Below, in pieces: positions 16,071 to 24,428 of a stretch of 28,479 nucleotides of DNA. Location: contig CALCEM010000082.1 of assembly GCA_937900285.1 (NCBI GenBank), positions 1 through 28,479 of the forward strand. The letters run 5' to 3'. A model generated the notes under the pieces. That model ran no database searches. It was not told the origin of the DNA and saw only the letters and a list, made by a program, of their open reading frames with translations. The stretch comes from an uncultured Fretibacterium sp. Lineage in GTDB: Bacteria; Synergistota; Synergistia; Synergistales; Aminobacteriaceae. The first letter of the stretch is position 1. Every line of letters begins with the position of its first letter. The translations under genes were made by a program, and so were the position numbers.

Positions 16071-16892
16071 TTATTCAAGCCAGCGGGATATATATTTGTC
16101 GTATAAATTTGATAATTTCTGCGTAATAGTTCCGGGCTTTCCATTTCCTATAACGATCCCGCCAATTTTCACGACTGGTACAACTTTTTTCACGCTTCCA
16201 GTTATGAACGCTTCAGATGCTCCAGCTAATTCGGACCATAACGGGCAACGCTCTTCAACTTTTATATTTTCGGATTTTGCAAGCTCAATTATTGCCGCTC
16301 TGGTTGTGCCTTTTAAAACCCGGTTTAACGGAGCTGTGATCAAAATATTATTTACGATCAAAAAAAATGTGCTGTGCCCCGCTTCCGTAATTTCTCCGTC
16401 AGGACAGTACAACGTCTCAAACGTCCCGGAATGATTCTGATAAGTTTTTCTATAATCAACGCTTTTAACATTCGGATCATCGCGACCGTACGGAACCGGG
16501 TCTAAAATTACGCCTTTTGATCTCGTTTCATTTGAGACAACGTCCTGAGCTTCGAATATTACGAAAAATCTCGGATTCGTAAATTTTCCGGTCGCCTCGT
16601 CGAAAACATCTCCGCCTGAAAGATATGCTTTAACTCGAACATCTTTATTTATTTTTAAAACGCCCTCGTGAATAATTTTTTTCATAAATTCGACATCAGG
16701 TAAATTAATTATTCCGCAACTTTCAGCACTGTTTTTAAATCTTTCAAGATGGGGTGTGAGCATTAAAATTTTTAAATCATGTGTCGCCATCACTTCAAAA
16801 ACTCCGACACCCCTTTGTATTATTAAATCTGAAATTGGTAATTTTGCATCTTCCGGTTTTTTAAATTCCCCATCGATATAACATAAATACAA
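16071..16892 (-). CDS. Class IV aminotransferase (branched-chain or D-amino acid type)
   Basis: 273 residues, fold type IV PLP enzyme. FEVMATHDLKILMLTPHLERF near the N terminus is typical (GVFEV...HL.R). K143 in NVKSVDYR is the likely PLP lysine, and E170 in GEITEAGHSTFF is the conserved glutamate. The usual Asn of the signature is Thr here (HSTFF). This family includes branched-chain aminotransferase, D-alanine aminotransferase and aminodeoxychorismate lyase; length and motif do not separate them. The start is TTG 16892, with GAGGTG 8 bases upstream. It follows lptD by 45 bases and precedes ptb. With ptb it could turn branched-chain amino acids into acyl-CoA-derived ATP, but this is inference. 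Confidence 0.85.
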   Translation of the reverse strand: MYLCYIDGEFKKPEDAKLPISDLIIQRGVGVFEVMATHDLKILMLTPHLERFKNSAESCGIINLPDVEFMKKIIHEGVLKINKDVRVKAYLSGGDVFDEATGKFTNPRFFVIFEAQDVVSNETRSKGVILDPVPYGRDDPNVKSVDYRKTYQNHSGTFETLYCPDGEITEAGHSTFFLIVNNILITAPLNRVLKGTTRAAIIELAKSENIKVEERCPLWSELAGASEAFITGSVKKVVPVVKIGGIVIGNGKPGTITQKLSNLYDKYISRWLE

Positions 16893-16937
16893 AATTTTTT
16901 CACCTCGTAAATTAATTTTAATTTTAAATTTAAATTT

Positions 16938-18629
16938 TTATTTTTTCGGCAAATCGTCAGGCGGTAAAAATGGATCTTTGTCCTGATTTTGTCCGAGCGT
17001 CGCATCTTTTTCGGGAAATGCATTTATTGAAAGCGTTAAACCGATCTTGTCATCGTCATCATACGTGCGATCATTTTTATAATATAAATCCCAAGTCATG
17101 CAATCCGTTACCCATTGAATGCCGTAAAAAATTTCATCTGCAAAATGTTCGCTTATATCATAACTGCCACGCATATATACAAAAAACTCCGGGCCGATCT
17201 GGAATCTGACTTTTTGATGAAATCTCTTGCGGTCGCGGTATTCGTCCCACTTCATTGAGCTTTGTCCCCACGAGTATATTCGCTCAAATGCTGAACCCCA
17301 CTGCACATTACCAGTTTTATACCTGAAACCTGAAAAAGTTCTAAACATTCGCTGTTCTCTTTTATCGCGGTCATATAACCATAAACTTGCGGTATTATCT
17401 GAAAATAATTCTGTTCCGTTATCGTCAGTGATCGTTTCAAAATAACCGTGAGCACCAAAACCAAAACGATTTGTAAGCGAGCCAGTATCGTTTAAAAGTT
17501 TTTCCAAATATGTGCCGTGAGTTGCAAAAAATGTCAGCCATAAATTTTGAGAAGTTCTATACCACGGCGACCACACTGTAAATTCTGGTTTGCGATCTAA
17601 ACGCCCTTTAAATTTGTGAGTGCTGTCCTTCTGGTCTGAAATATATTGATTTTTCCTGTATAAAAGTTCTGCGCGCCAGTTATTTTTATTGTATCTCAAC
17701 GCTGCAAACGGCCTCCAGACTTTATTATCCCATAAATCATCCCAAGAATGTTCAAAACCTCCGGCGATCGTAAAATTTTCGTTTAATTGCTGTTCAATTT
17801 CAAAGGCCCATTCAAATTTTGATTCAGTAGCGTAAGCTATATCGAGCGCAGCTTTTCCGGTTTGCCAGCCTGCAGAAATTCTCAACCCTCCGCCAGTTCC
17901 GCGTTTATCACTGTGCTGAAAATACGGCCAGATCGAATAACTTACAGCACGCCGCTTCAATTCTACAACGTAATCAAACGGCGAAGAAAATAAATATAAA
18001 TTGCCTAAATATATTCTTGGCTTTTTCGCAATTACTTTTTTGCCCGGCACAAACGAAACCGATTTTGCTACCAATTTATAATGCGGATGTTCGAGCGTGC
18101 ACGTCGTTAAAGTTACTTCGGACCAACGCGCTAAATAATCGGCTGCAGCACCTTTCACGAGTCCGCGTTCTTCTGCTAAATCCCAAGGGATTACATTTAT
18201 TTCTTTACCGTAAACATATAAAACACCTTCGCCAACTGCTAAACGAGTATGAGGCCCGGATAAAATTCCCTCTTGTGAAATTAAATCATAATCAAGCTGA
18301 TCGGCCTTAACGTATTTATTTCCATAACTTAACGTAACTTGTTCATTTGGGAGTGCAAGTGCTTTAACTTTTTGGGAGCTTGCGTCATATTCAATTCTTT
18401 CGGCCTGTATCGTAGCATCTCCATATTGTAAAACTGCTTTACCTTCGGCGAGTGCTTGTCCCGTCTCGTCATTAAATGAAACTCTATCAGCATTTAATTT
18501 AACTTGTTCGGGATTTAAATTTAAATTTTCTCCCTCGTTATCTGCGTTTAAATCTTGAGCATAAATCTTAAAAGGAAATATAAATATTAAAACAGCAATT
18601 ATTATAAAATTTATTTTGTGTTTTGCCAT
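16938..18629 (-). CDS. lptD: LptD-like outer-membrane LPS assembly protein
   Basis: 563 residues, shorter than E. coli LptD. Signal peptide (core INFIIIAVLIFIFPF, cleaved near YAQ). An OstA-like periplasmic domain lies at about 40-160, with the family pattern ADRVSFNDETGQALAEGKAV, ...QAERIEYD. A beta-barrel follows, with alternating aromatic strands (WRAELLYRKNQY, FRYKTGNVQW, WGSAFERIY). LptD inserts lipopolysaccharide into the outer leaflet, so the cell is diderm. ATG with GGAGGA 9 bases upstream; it overlaps lptC by 19 bases. The tail (DKDPFLPPDDLPKK) is polar. Identity rests on domain order and the lptC neighbour; a general OstA/LptD homologue is certain, strict orthology is likely. Confidence 0.85.
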   Translation of the reverse strand: MAKHKINFIIIAVLIFIFPFKIYAQDLNADNEGENLNLNPEQVKLNADRVSFNDETGQALAEGKAVLQYGDATIQAERIEYDASSQKVKALALPNEQVTLSYGNKYVKADQLDYDLISQEGILSGPHTRLAVGEGVLYVYGKEINVIPWDLAEERGLVKGAAADYLARWSEVTLTTCTLEHPHYKLVAKSVSFVPGKKVIAKKPRIYLGNLYLFSSPFDYVVELKRRAVSYSIWPYFQHSDKRGTGGGLRISAGWQTGKAALDIAYATESKFEWAFEIEQQLNENFTIAGGFEHSWDDLWDNKVWRPFAALRYNKNNWRAELLYRKNQYISDQKDSTHKFKGRLDRKPEFTVWSPWYRTSQNLWLTFFATHGTYLEKLLNDTGSLTNRFGFGAHGYFETITDDNGTELFSDNTASLWLYDRDKREQRMFRTFSGFRYKTGNVQWGSAFERIYSWGQSSMKWDEYRDRKRFHQKVRFQIGPEFFVYMRGSYDISEHFADEIFYGIQWVTDCMTWDLYYKNDRTYDDDDKIGLTLSINAFPEKDATLGQNQDKDPFLPPDDLPKK

Positions 18630-19189
18630 TTAATAATTCCTCCTCTCCGTAATAATATCACGCCGTTTTTATCTACACTTGCAAAGGGCGTTTCAACTGT
18701 AATTTCATCATTATAAATTTTTAAGCCGTCCGGGAAAATTAATTCTTCCTTGCCGTCCTTCCAGTAAACTTTTGGTGTGTTCAACATCCATTTTTGATCG
18801 CGTTCTTCCATTTTGCCTATTAAGTCCGAAGCTTCAGCTGCTTTTTCATCATGTGAGTAAATTCCTTCTCGTCCAAAAAATTCCCATTCTCCAGCATCGC
18901 CGGCTATTTTGCGTTTTATATCGAGTGATCTCATAAATGCATAATTTCCATGTTCTTGACCCATATAAGGAATTTTAACGCTCCATAAATCGCCGGAAAT
19001 CTCTCGTGAAATTTGTATATTTTCCATTATCAGCGTTGGAATTTTGCTCAGACTTGCGCGCAATAAATCGACATCGAGTTTTAAATCTTTTCTGGCAGAA
19101 CGCACAACCAGAATAAAAAATATTATTATCGCGCATAAAATTATTTTTCCAGAATTTAATTTAAATTTAAATTTAAATTTCGATTTCAT
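18611..19189 (-). CDS. lptC: LptC-like LPS export periplasmic protein
   Basis: 192 residues. One N-terminal membrane helix (about 15-29, KIILCAIIIFFILVV) is followed by a beta-rich periplasmic domain, as in LptC/YrbK, which bridges the inner-membrane LPS transporter to LptA. The pattern EWEFFGREGIYSHDEKAAEA resembles the LptC strand repeats, as does the closing FPDGLKIYNDEITVETPFASVD. It overlaps lptD, which supports the call. The first residues (KFKFKFK) come from an AAATTT hexamer tract; changes there keep the frame. Start ATG has no strong SD and lies 7 bases after the preceding gene, so coupling is likely. Confidence 0.65.
   Translation of the reverse strand: MKSKFKFKFKLNSGKIILCAIIIFFILVVRSARKDLKLDVDLLRASLSKIPTLIMENIQISREISGDLWSVKIPYMGQEHGNYAFMRSLDIKRKIAGDAGEWEFFGREGIYSHDEKAAEASDLIGKMEERDQKWMLNTPKVYWKDGKEELIFPDGLKIYNDEITVETPFASVDKNGVILLRRGGIIKWQNTK
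19153..19182 (-). repeat. AAATTT hexamer tract in the lptC start
   Basis: Tandem TTTAAA/AAATTT repeats encoding KFKFKFK near the lptC N terminus. A similar but non-coding tract lies around 16919-16936, between lptD and the aminotransferase gene. The unit length is six, so copy changes would not shift the frame. Confidence 0.6.
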
Positions 19190-19196
19190 GATTTAT

Positions 19197-20327
19197 TTAC
19201 CATACAATTTTCCACGATGACCCCTCACGAGTTACGCCTAATGTCCTGGCTGATAAATTTTTGAACATTAAATTTTTCCTCGTCACCGTAATTTTTGCGC
19301 GTTCTTCGCCGATCCAATCAATTTTATAATCAGTTTTCAAGCCGGCTCTAAAATCACCAGTTTTATATATTTCCTTTATGAAATTTTCGCGTGAAATATT
19401 TTTTTTAGACTGCTCGTTCAACATTTCATACATTTCAGACGGATTATTGTCGCTCCATAATAATAAAAATCTTCGCAACAGATGCTCACGACTGATATAA
19501 GCATCATCAACATTAACCGGCCTTGACACTGCGAGCTGAACATTATTATTATTATTTTTATTCTGATCGTCTTCCGGCTCTTTAGACTTTGCGCGTTTAG
19601 CCAGGACATCATTTACAAAATCTTTCATTGAGTTATCTTCTTGAACAGGCTCAATTTTAACAGGAGGCGCGATCGGTTTATGTTCAAATTTCGGAGGCGG
19701 CGGAGTTTTTTTCGGCAGATTTACAACTATAACTTCGGGGTTTGGAGCTGGTTTATTTTCTGGGATTTGTTTAGGCGCAATAATTTCGGGCGGAGCAAAT
19801 GAAAATATTTTTTCTTCAGGAGCAATTTTATTAATTGACAATGCAAAATTTTTGTCGGGCTGTTTAGGAAAAAATATTAAACCCTGCACAACTCCGGGAG
19901 CTAAATATTCTAAATTTGAATCATATTTTAACGGGGAAATTTTCTCACCGGATGAATTTATTAATTTAAAATTTTCGTTTATCGGCCTCAAATCCGGGAC
20001 ATTTTTCCCAAATGAATATACACTGATCAAAAACGCTTCAGATTTATTAATTTGCAGGTCTTCAATAAAATTTTTTTTATAATTTGCGCGCTGAACGTCA
20101 TTCATATTTGATTTTTTTGCTTCGGAATTTACCCAAGCATCTACAATTTCAGAAGGATAATGAACAACCCATATAAAATTATTATCGCCCCAATGAAACG
20201 AGGTCCAACGCTCTAAAATTTTGCTTGTTATTTCATCAGCATGAACCGGCCATGAAGTTAAAATTAAACAAGTTAAAAATATCGGAATTAAAATTTTATT
20301 TTTATTTTTATTAATCTTAATTGACAT
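19197..20327 (-). CDS. Exported protein with proline-rich linker and C-terminal NTF2-like domain, unknown function
   Basis: 376 residues from ATG 20327 (GGAG 4 bases upstream, overlapping the end of the preceding gene by 11 bases); an upstream ATG at 20372 reads through that gene and has no SD. Signal peptide cleaved near VHA before DEITSK. An N-terminal domain (about 25-160) contains WTSFHWGDNNFIWVVHYPSEIVD split across a strand-rich region. A proline-rich linker (TPPPPKFEHKPIAPPVKIEP) and a Lys/Asn-rich segment follow. The C-terminal domain of about 100 residues (ISREHLLRRFLLLWSDNN, ending EGSSWKIVW) looks like an NTF2-like fold of the DUF4878 kind. It sits directly upstream of lptC/lptD, so an envelope or LPS-transport role is suspected. 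Confidence 0.75.
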   Translation of the reverse strand: MSIKINKNKNKILIPIFLTCLILTSWPVHADEITSKILERWTSFHWGDNNFIWVVHYPSEIVDAWVNSEAKKSNMNDVQRANYKKNFIEDLQINKSEAFLISVYSFGKNVPDLRPINENFKLINSSGEKISPLKYDSNLEYLAPGVVQGLIFFPKQPDKNFALSINKIAPEEKIFSFAPPEIIAPKQIPENKPAPNPEVIVVNLPKKTPPPPKFEHKPIAPPVKIEPVQEDNSMKDFVNDVLAKRAKSKEPEDDQNKNNNNNVQLAVSRPVNVDDAYISREHLLRRFLLLWSDNNPSEMYEMLNEQSKKNISRENFIKEIYKTGDFRAGLKTDYKIDWIGEERAKITVTRKNLMFKNLSARTLGVTREGSSWKIVW

Positions 20328-21540
20328 TTTGCTCCGGCGGAAGTTCAAAATCTTCGTCATCATCATCGTCATCGTTATTATTGCTTGAATTATTATTATT
20401 CGCTGATTTTTTTACCGAACGTGATTTTTTTGTTTCGCTTGCCTTTTTAGTTCTGCGCTTTGAACTTGACGATGAAGCAGAAACAGATGCCGAAGCACCT
20501 GAATTTTTTTCTTCATCGGGTTCGGCATAAGGTATATTATTTTGTAAGCTTGCTGGAATGGGATAAGCTGAAATTATTGTTTCACCGTCAGTCTGAACAA
20601 ATGTAACTGAACCGGGTGTCACTTTAATTGAATTTCCGCGAATAAATAAACCGCTGACAAGTCCAACAGGTCCAAGCAATGCAGCTCCGGCTATACTGGC
20701 AGCACCTGCACTAACGACAGCACCTTCTCCGCGATCTCCTAATTTTCGAGCTTCTTTTATTGCAGCTTGTGAAGCCTTGTCAATTTTAATTTTAGGTTTT
20801 TGCGGTCCGAGCGGCACAAAATCTCCAAAACTCAGCCTGACTTCTCCGGGAATTCCGAAAGCTCTGGGCCTTTTCACTGCTCTTACTTCAGTCAATAAAA
20901 TTGATCCAGCTGGTGCGATTAAACAATCATCTATAATAATGTCGTTAGTTAATTCCAGTCTTACAACATCGCCGACTTGAGATTTTGCCGGGTTCATTTC
21001 GTCCAGAAATCTAAATTTTAAAACGGTGTCTCCCGGTAAAATTACATTCTTAAAACTTACCGGATCAGAAACTAACGTCGATAATAAACTCTCTATCCTC
21101 ATCGCTACGGGATTGCCCTGACTGGTTGAACCGTTTAAATTATTTTCGAGATTTTCCAGCCTGGACATAACGGAATTTGAACCGGCGATTTTTTTATTTA
21201 TTATCCATTCGGCTACACCTAATTTAAAAATCATTGACGGCTGATCCTCTGTTCCATTTTCCAGAAAATTTACTATTGCCGTATAACGTTCAGCGATTGT
21301 TCCGGGCAAACTGCGCCCAAATAAATCAGATTCAGCTTTTCCGAGACGTTCAATTAAACCGCCTTTCACGATATAACCATATAATAAATTTTCAATTCGT
21401 TCCATCATGTTATTTGATGAGCCTGAACTTGTTCCGATTTCGTTATCTGTTACCGCTTCGGTTGCGAATGATTGAGATGCAAAAGTAATTATTAAAATTA
21501 TCGCGTAAACAAAAATAAATTTTCTCACTTTCATGATCAT
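20317..21540 (-). CDS. Exported protein with internal helical repeats and acidic Asn/Ser tail, unknown function
   Basis: 407 residues. Signal peptide (core FVYAIILIITFA, cleaved near SFA). Residues 64-93 and 126-156 are an internal duplication with RL..(A/L)E..L.G.S..G....R....L spacing, predicted helical. A beta-type domain follows (about 165-245: PGDTVLKFRFLDEM, QVGDVVRLELT, IAPAGSILLTEV, FGIPGEVRLSFGDFVPL). Next is a Gly/Ala-rich hydrophobic stretch (272-300, AGAASIAGAALLGPVGLVSG). The tail (350-407) is low complexity: Ser, basic residues, poly-Asn and poly-Asp. No family recognised. It heads the operon containing the NTF2-like protein, lptC and lptD. ATG 21540 has GGAGG 15 bases upstream, which is rather far. 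Confidence 0.75.
   Translation of the reverse strand: MIMKVRKFIFVYAIILIITFASQSFATEAVTDNEIGTSSGSSNNMMERIENLLYGYIVKGGLIERLGKAESDLFGRSLPGTIAERYTAIVNFLENGTEDQPSMIFKLGVAEWIINKKIAGSNSVMSRLENLENNLNGSTSQGNPVAMRIESLLSTLVSDPVSFKNVILPGDTVLKFRFLDEMNPAKSQVGDVVRLELTNDIIIDDCLIAPAGSILLTEVRAVKRPRAFGIPGEVRLSFGDFVPLGPQKPKIKIDKASQAAIKEARKLGDRGEGAVVSAGAASIAGAALLGPVGLVSGLFIRGNSIKVTPGSVTFVQTDGETIISAYPIPASLQNNIPYAEPDEEKNSGASASVSASSSSSKRRTKKASETKKSRSVKKSANNNNSSNNNDDDDDDEDFELPPEQNVN
20351..20410 (-). repeat. Triplet-rich tract encoding poly-Asn/poly-Asp
   Basis: GAT/GAC and AAT triplet runs that encode the NNNNSSNNNDDDDDDEDFE tail of the 407-residue protein. Change in copy number would alter length but not frame. Confidence 0.6.
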
Positions 21541-21586
21541 TTATAAAAAATATTCCTCCAAACTAATTAAATAAAAATTTCAGGTG

Positions 21587-21592
21587 ATTATA
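21587..21592 (-). promoter_or_regulatory. Candidate -10 of the lptCD operon
   Basis: TATAAT on the minus strand, 47 bases upstream of the first gene's ATG, just downstream of the previous operon's terminator. It has no TG extension and no good -35. Confidence 0.45.
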
Positions 21593-21597
21593 CTTGA

Positions 21598-21649
21598 ATA
21601 AAATAAAAAATCAGGACAGCAAAATTTAATAAATAAAATCACCGTCCCG
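21598..21649 (-). terminator. Terminator of the M23-pyrG-HsdR-like operon
   Basis: Minus-strand CGGGACGG pairs with CTGTCCTG (8 pairs, two G-U), followed by ATTTTTTATTT. It lies 15 bases after the gene at 21665. Confidence 0.75.
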
Positions 21650-21664
21650 AAATATCTTTTTAAT

Positions 21665-22801
21665 TTAATTATTTTCGTCGTTCAAATTTAAATTTGAATC
21701 TTCCTCGATTTTACTTATTATGCTTGGCTCAAGATAAAATTTTAAAACCCGTTCCAATTCTTCAGCGTGCTTATAAATATCATCAATTTCCGGCGTTGGT
21801 GCTTTAAATTCTTTTCGTGAAGTGTCATAAAATCCCACGTATTTATTATTTGGATTATTAAAATACAATCTGCATAAAATTTTGCGTATATTATTATCGA
21901 GTAAAATATTACAGTAATTAATCGTATCTTTTATAACAATTCTTTTCACGTCAACGAACGGCCTTAAAATTGCTTTTACAATATTCAGCGCGTCTATTTC
22001 GTCCTGAGTCGTAACAATTTTATTTTTTGCTTCTTTGTTTTCGTCTTGAGAATTTTTATTATTATCCTGCTCAGAGCTTGCGGCCTTCTCCTCTGAAAGT
22101 GCTGTAGCCAATCTATCACTAACGCGGTCGCTTACAAATTGAGTAAATGCCTTCTTAGTAATAATTTTAAATTTTTCGCTGGTCTTCCCGGTGTATCTTC
22201 CTTTAAAAACTTTTCGCGCCATAAATTCTACAAAATCTTCCGACGGCTCTGTTAATTGTTCTTGTAAATATGATTTCATTGCGCCAGTATATTTTAATTC
22301 TTCTGCTGTTGATGCGATCTCCTCAATTTTAAATGCGGATTTTGTAAACCTCTTCAGCTCTTTTACAATCGGCTCGCTAATATCACAAATCGAAAATTGT
22401 AAAAAAGGCATTTGATCCATCATATTATTTTGATCTAAATCAGTATAAAATTTATATTCATGGCCGTTTGTCAAAATTCCGATTTTAGCCGGAGTAACAT
22501 TGAAATATCTCATTAATTGGCTTTCTTTTGAAGCGTCTAACATTTCATTTGTAAATTTTGCTTCAATTAACATGACGGGTTCATTATTTTTTAAAATTGC
22601 GTAGTCTACTTTTTCGCCCTTTTTAGTTCCGATATCGGCGGTAAATTCCGGCACAACTTCAGACGGATCAAAAACGTTATAACCCAGCGCGCTTATAAAC
22701 GGCATAATTAATGCTGTCTTCGTAGCTTCTTCAGTCTGTATAAATTCTTTTCTGTCCGTGAAAACTTTTGCTATTTGATGAATTGCGTCAATTAATTCCA
22801 T
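21665..22801 (-). CDS. Orphan HsdR N-terminal-like nuclease-fold protein
   Basis: 378 residues. The first ~130 match the type I restriction enzyme R-subunit N-terminal domain: EEATKTALIMPFISALGYNVF, then a PD-(D/E)xK core with D66 in KVDYAILKNN and E80-A-K82 in VMLIEAKF, then SQLMRYFNVTPAKIGILTNG. No helicase domain, and no hsdM or hsdS in the window, so this is not a working type I system. A middle charged linker (DNNKNSQDENKEAKNK) separates a C-terminal domain (ALNIVKAILRPFVDVKRIVI...) of unknown role. Such solitary proteins are widespread and of unclear function. The SD AGGAG lies in the last pyrG codons, so translation is coupled. Its fusion to a housekeeping operon argues against a recent mobile origin. 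Confidence 0.85.
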   Translation of the reverse strand: MELIDAIHQIAKVFTDRKEFIQTEEATKTALIMPFISALGYNVFDPSEVVPEFTADIGTKKGEKVDYAILKNNEPVMLIEAKFTNEMLDASKESQLMRYFNVTPAKIGILTNGHEYKFYTDLDQNNMMDQMPFLQFSICDISEPIVKELKRFTKSAFKIEEIASTAEELKYTGAMKSYLQEQLTEPSEDFVEFMARKVFKGRYTGKTSEKFKIITKKAFTQFVSDRVSDRLATALSEEKAASSEQDNNKNSQDENKEAKNKIVTTQDEIDALNIVKAILRPFVDVKRIVIKDTINYCNILLDNNIRKILCRLYFNNPNNKYVGFYDTSRKEFKAPTPEIDDIYKHAEELERVLKFYLEPSIISKIEEDSNLNLNDENN

Positions 22802-22809
22802 TTTAAAAA

Positions 22810-24420
22810 TTATTTGCTCCTCATAAATTTAGCAGCTGCGTTTATAAATCCGTCAAATAATGGGTGCGGTCTTGTTGGTCTTGATTTTAATTCAGCGTGG
22901 AACTGTTCGCCGATATACCAATTATGTCCGGGCAATTCTATAATTTCTACTAGATCGCGCTCGGTGCAGATTCCTGAAATTTTTAGGCCGGCGTTTTCTA
23001 ATCTTTCACGATATGCGTTATTAAATTCATATCTGTGGCGGTGACGTTCTGAAATATGTAATTCTCCGTAAGCTTTTGCGGCGTTAGTGCCTTCGACCAA
23101 ATCACAGGGATAAGCACCCAGCCTCATAGTCCCGCCGAGATCTTTTAAATTTTCCTGCTCCTGCATTAAATGTATAATCGGGTGAATTGTTGCCGGGTCC
23201 ATTTCTTTACTGTTAGCTCCTCTCAAATTGCAAACGTTACGCGCAAATTCTACGGCCATCATTTGCATACCGAGACAAATTCCGAACAACGGCACATTAT
23301 TTTCACGTGCATATTTTGCGGCCATGATCATCCCTTCAACGCCTCGAACTCCGAAACCTCCGGGGACTAAAATTCCGTCAGCAAAATTTAAAATTTCAGC
23401 AGGATTTTTATTTTTGTCCTCTAAAATTTCCGCCTCAATCGAAATAATATTTACTCGAACATCACGGGCGATCCCTGCATGATGTAAAGCCTCGACAACG
23501 CTTAAATATGCATCTTTATGCTGCACGTATTTCCCGACTAATGCGATTTTTACCTCTTCCGAAGGATTTATATAACGGTCAACAACTCTCACCCAGTCAT
23601 TTAAATCGGGTTCAGCGTCAAAATTCAAGCCTAAATATTTTAAAATTAAAATGTCGAGCTTCTGTTTATGTAAACTAATCGGAACGTTATAAATTGTAGT
23701 TTCGTCCATGACTTCAATAACTGCTTCAAACGGAACATCACAAAACAAAGCAATTTTATTTTTCATGGCTTCATCCATTGGGTGACTCGTTCTGCAAACC
23801 AATATATTAGGCAAAATTCCGATGCGCCTTAATTCCTGAACGCTGTGCTGAGTCGGTTTAGTTTTTAATTCTTTCGCTGCTTCCAAATACGGAATTAACG
23901 TGACATGACAATAAACAATATTTTCACGGCCAACACGCACCGCCATTTGTCGAATTGCTTCAAGAAATGGTAAACCTTCAATATCCCCGACAGTTCCGCC
24001 GATCTCAACGATCAAAACATCTAAATTTCTGCCGGCATCAATAATTTTTTCCTGAATATAATTTGTTATGTGCGGAATAACTTGAACTGTACCGCCTAAA
24101 TATTCGCCTTTACGTTCGTTTTTTATAACGCCGGAATAAATTTTGCCGGTAGTCAATGAATTTTTTTCGCTCAAAGTTTCATCAATAAATCTCTCATAAT
24201 GTCCGAGATCAAGATCAGTTTCAGCGCCGTCATCTGTTACAAAAACTTCGCCGTGTTGAAATGGGTTCATTGTCCCGGCATCAACGTTTAAATAAGGATC
24301 TACTTTTAAAATTGAAACTTTCAGCCCGCGTTTTTTTAATAATGTTCCGACTGAACCTGCTGTTATTCCTTTTCCTAATGACGAAACTACTCCGCCGGTG
24401 ATAAAAATATATTTTGCCAT
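22810..24420 (-). CDS. pyrG: CTP synthase
   Basis: 536 residues, full length. Converts UTP to CTP with glutamine as nitrogen donor. The synthetase domain starts KYIFITGGVVSSLGKGITAG with the P-loop, then LKVDPYLNVDAGTMNPFQHG and IVEIGGTVGDIE. The class I glutamine amidotransferase domain has PGGFGVRGVEGM, nucleophile C382 in GICLGMQ, and the H508/E510 pair in GEQFHAEL. The allosteric/UTP-site region RHRHRYEFN is present. It begins 8 bases after the M23 peptidase and ends 8 bases before the HsdR-like gene, so all three are co-transcribed. No clear SD precedes its ATG. Confidence 0.97.
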   Translation of the reverse strand: MAKYIFITGGVVSSLGKGITAGSVGTLLKKRGLKVSILKVDPYLNVDAGTMNPFQHGEVFVTDDGAETDLDLGHYERFIDETLSEKNSLTTGKIYSGVIKNERKGEYLGGTVQVIPHITNYIQEKIIDAGRNLDVLIVEIGGTVGDIEGLPFLEAIRQMAVRVGRENIVYCHVTLIPYLEAAKELKTKPTQHSVQELRRIGILPNILVCRTSHPMDEAMKNKIALFCDVPFEAVIEVMDETTIYNVPISLHKQKLDILILKYLGLNFDAEPDLNDWVRVVDRYINPSEEVKIALVGKYVQHKDAYLSVVEALHHAGIARDVRVNIISIEAEILEDKNKNPAEILNFADGILVPGGFGVRGVEGMIMAAKYARENNVPLFGICLGMQMMAVEFARNVCNLRGANSKEMDPATIHPIIHLMQEQENLKDLGGTMRLGAYPCDLVEGTNAAKAYGELHISERHRHRYEFNNAYRERLENAGLKISGICTERDLVEIIELPGHNWYIGEQFHAELKSRPTRPHPLFDGFINAAAKFMRSK

Positions 24421-24428
24421 TTTGAATT

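Noticed and set aside
20328..20372. Longer start ATG 20372 for the NTF2-like protein
   Set aside because: It lies deep inside the preceding gene, has no SD and would bury the signal peptide; ATG 20327 has GGAG and begins at the signal peptide.
20321..20530. ORF of Ser/Leu/Phe runs on the plus strand
   Set aside because: It is the antisense of the poly-Asn/Asp/Ser tail of the 407-residue protein, with no SD.
21665..22801. Working type I restriction system
   Set aside because: Only an HsdR N-terminal-like domain is present; there is no helicase motor, methylase or specificity subunit in the window.
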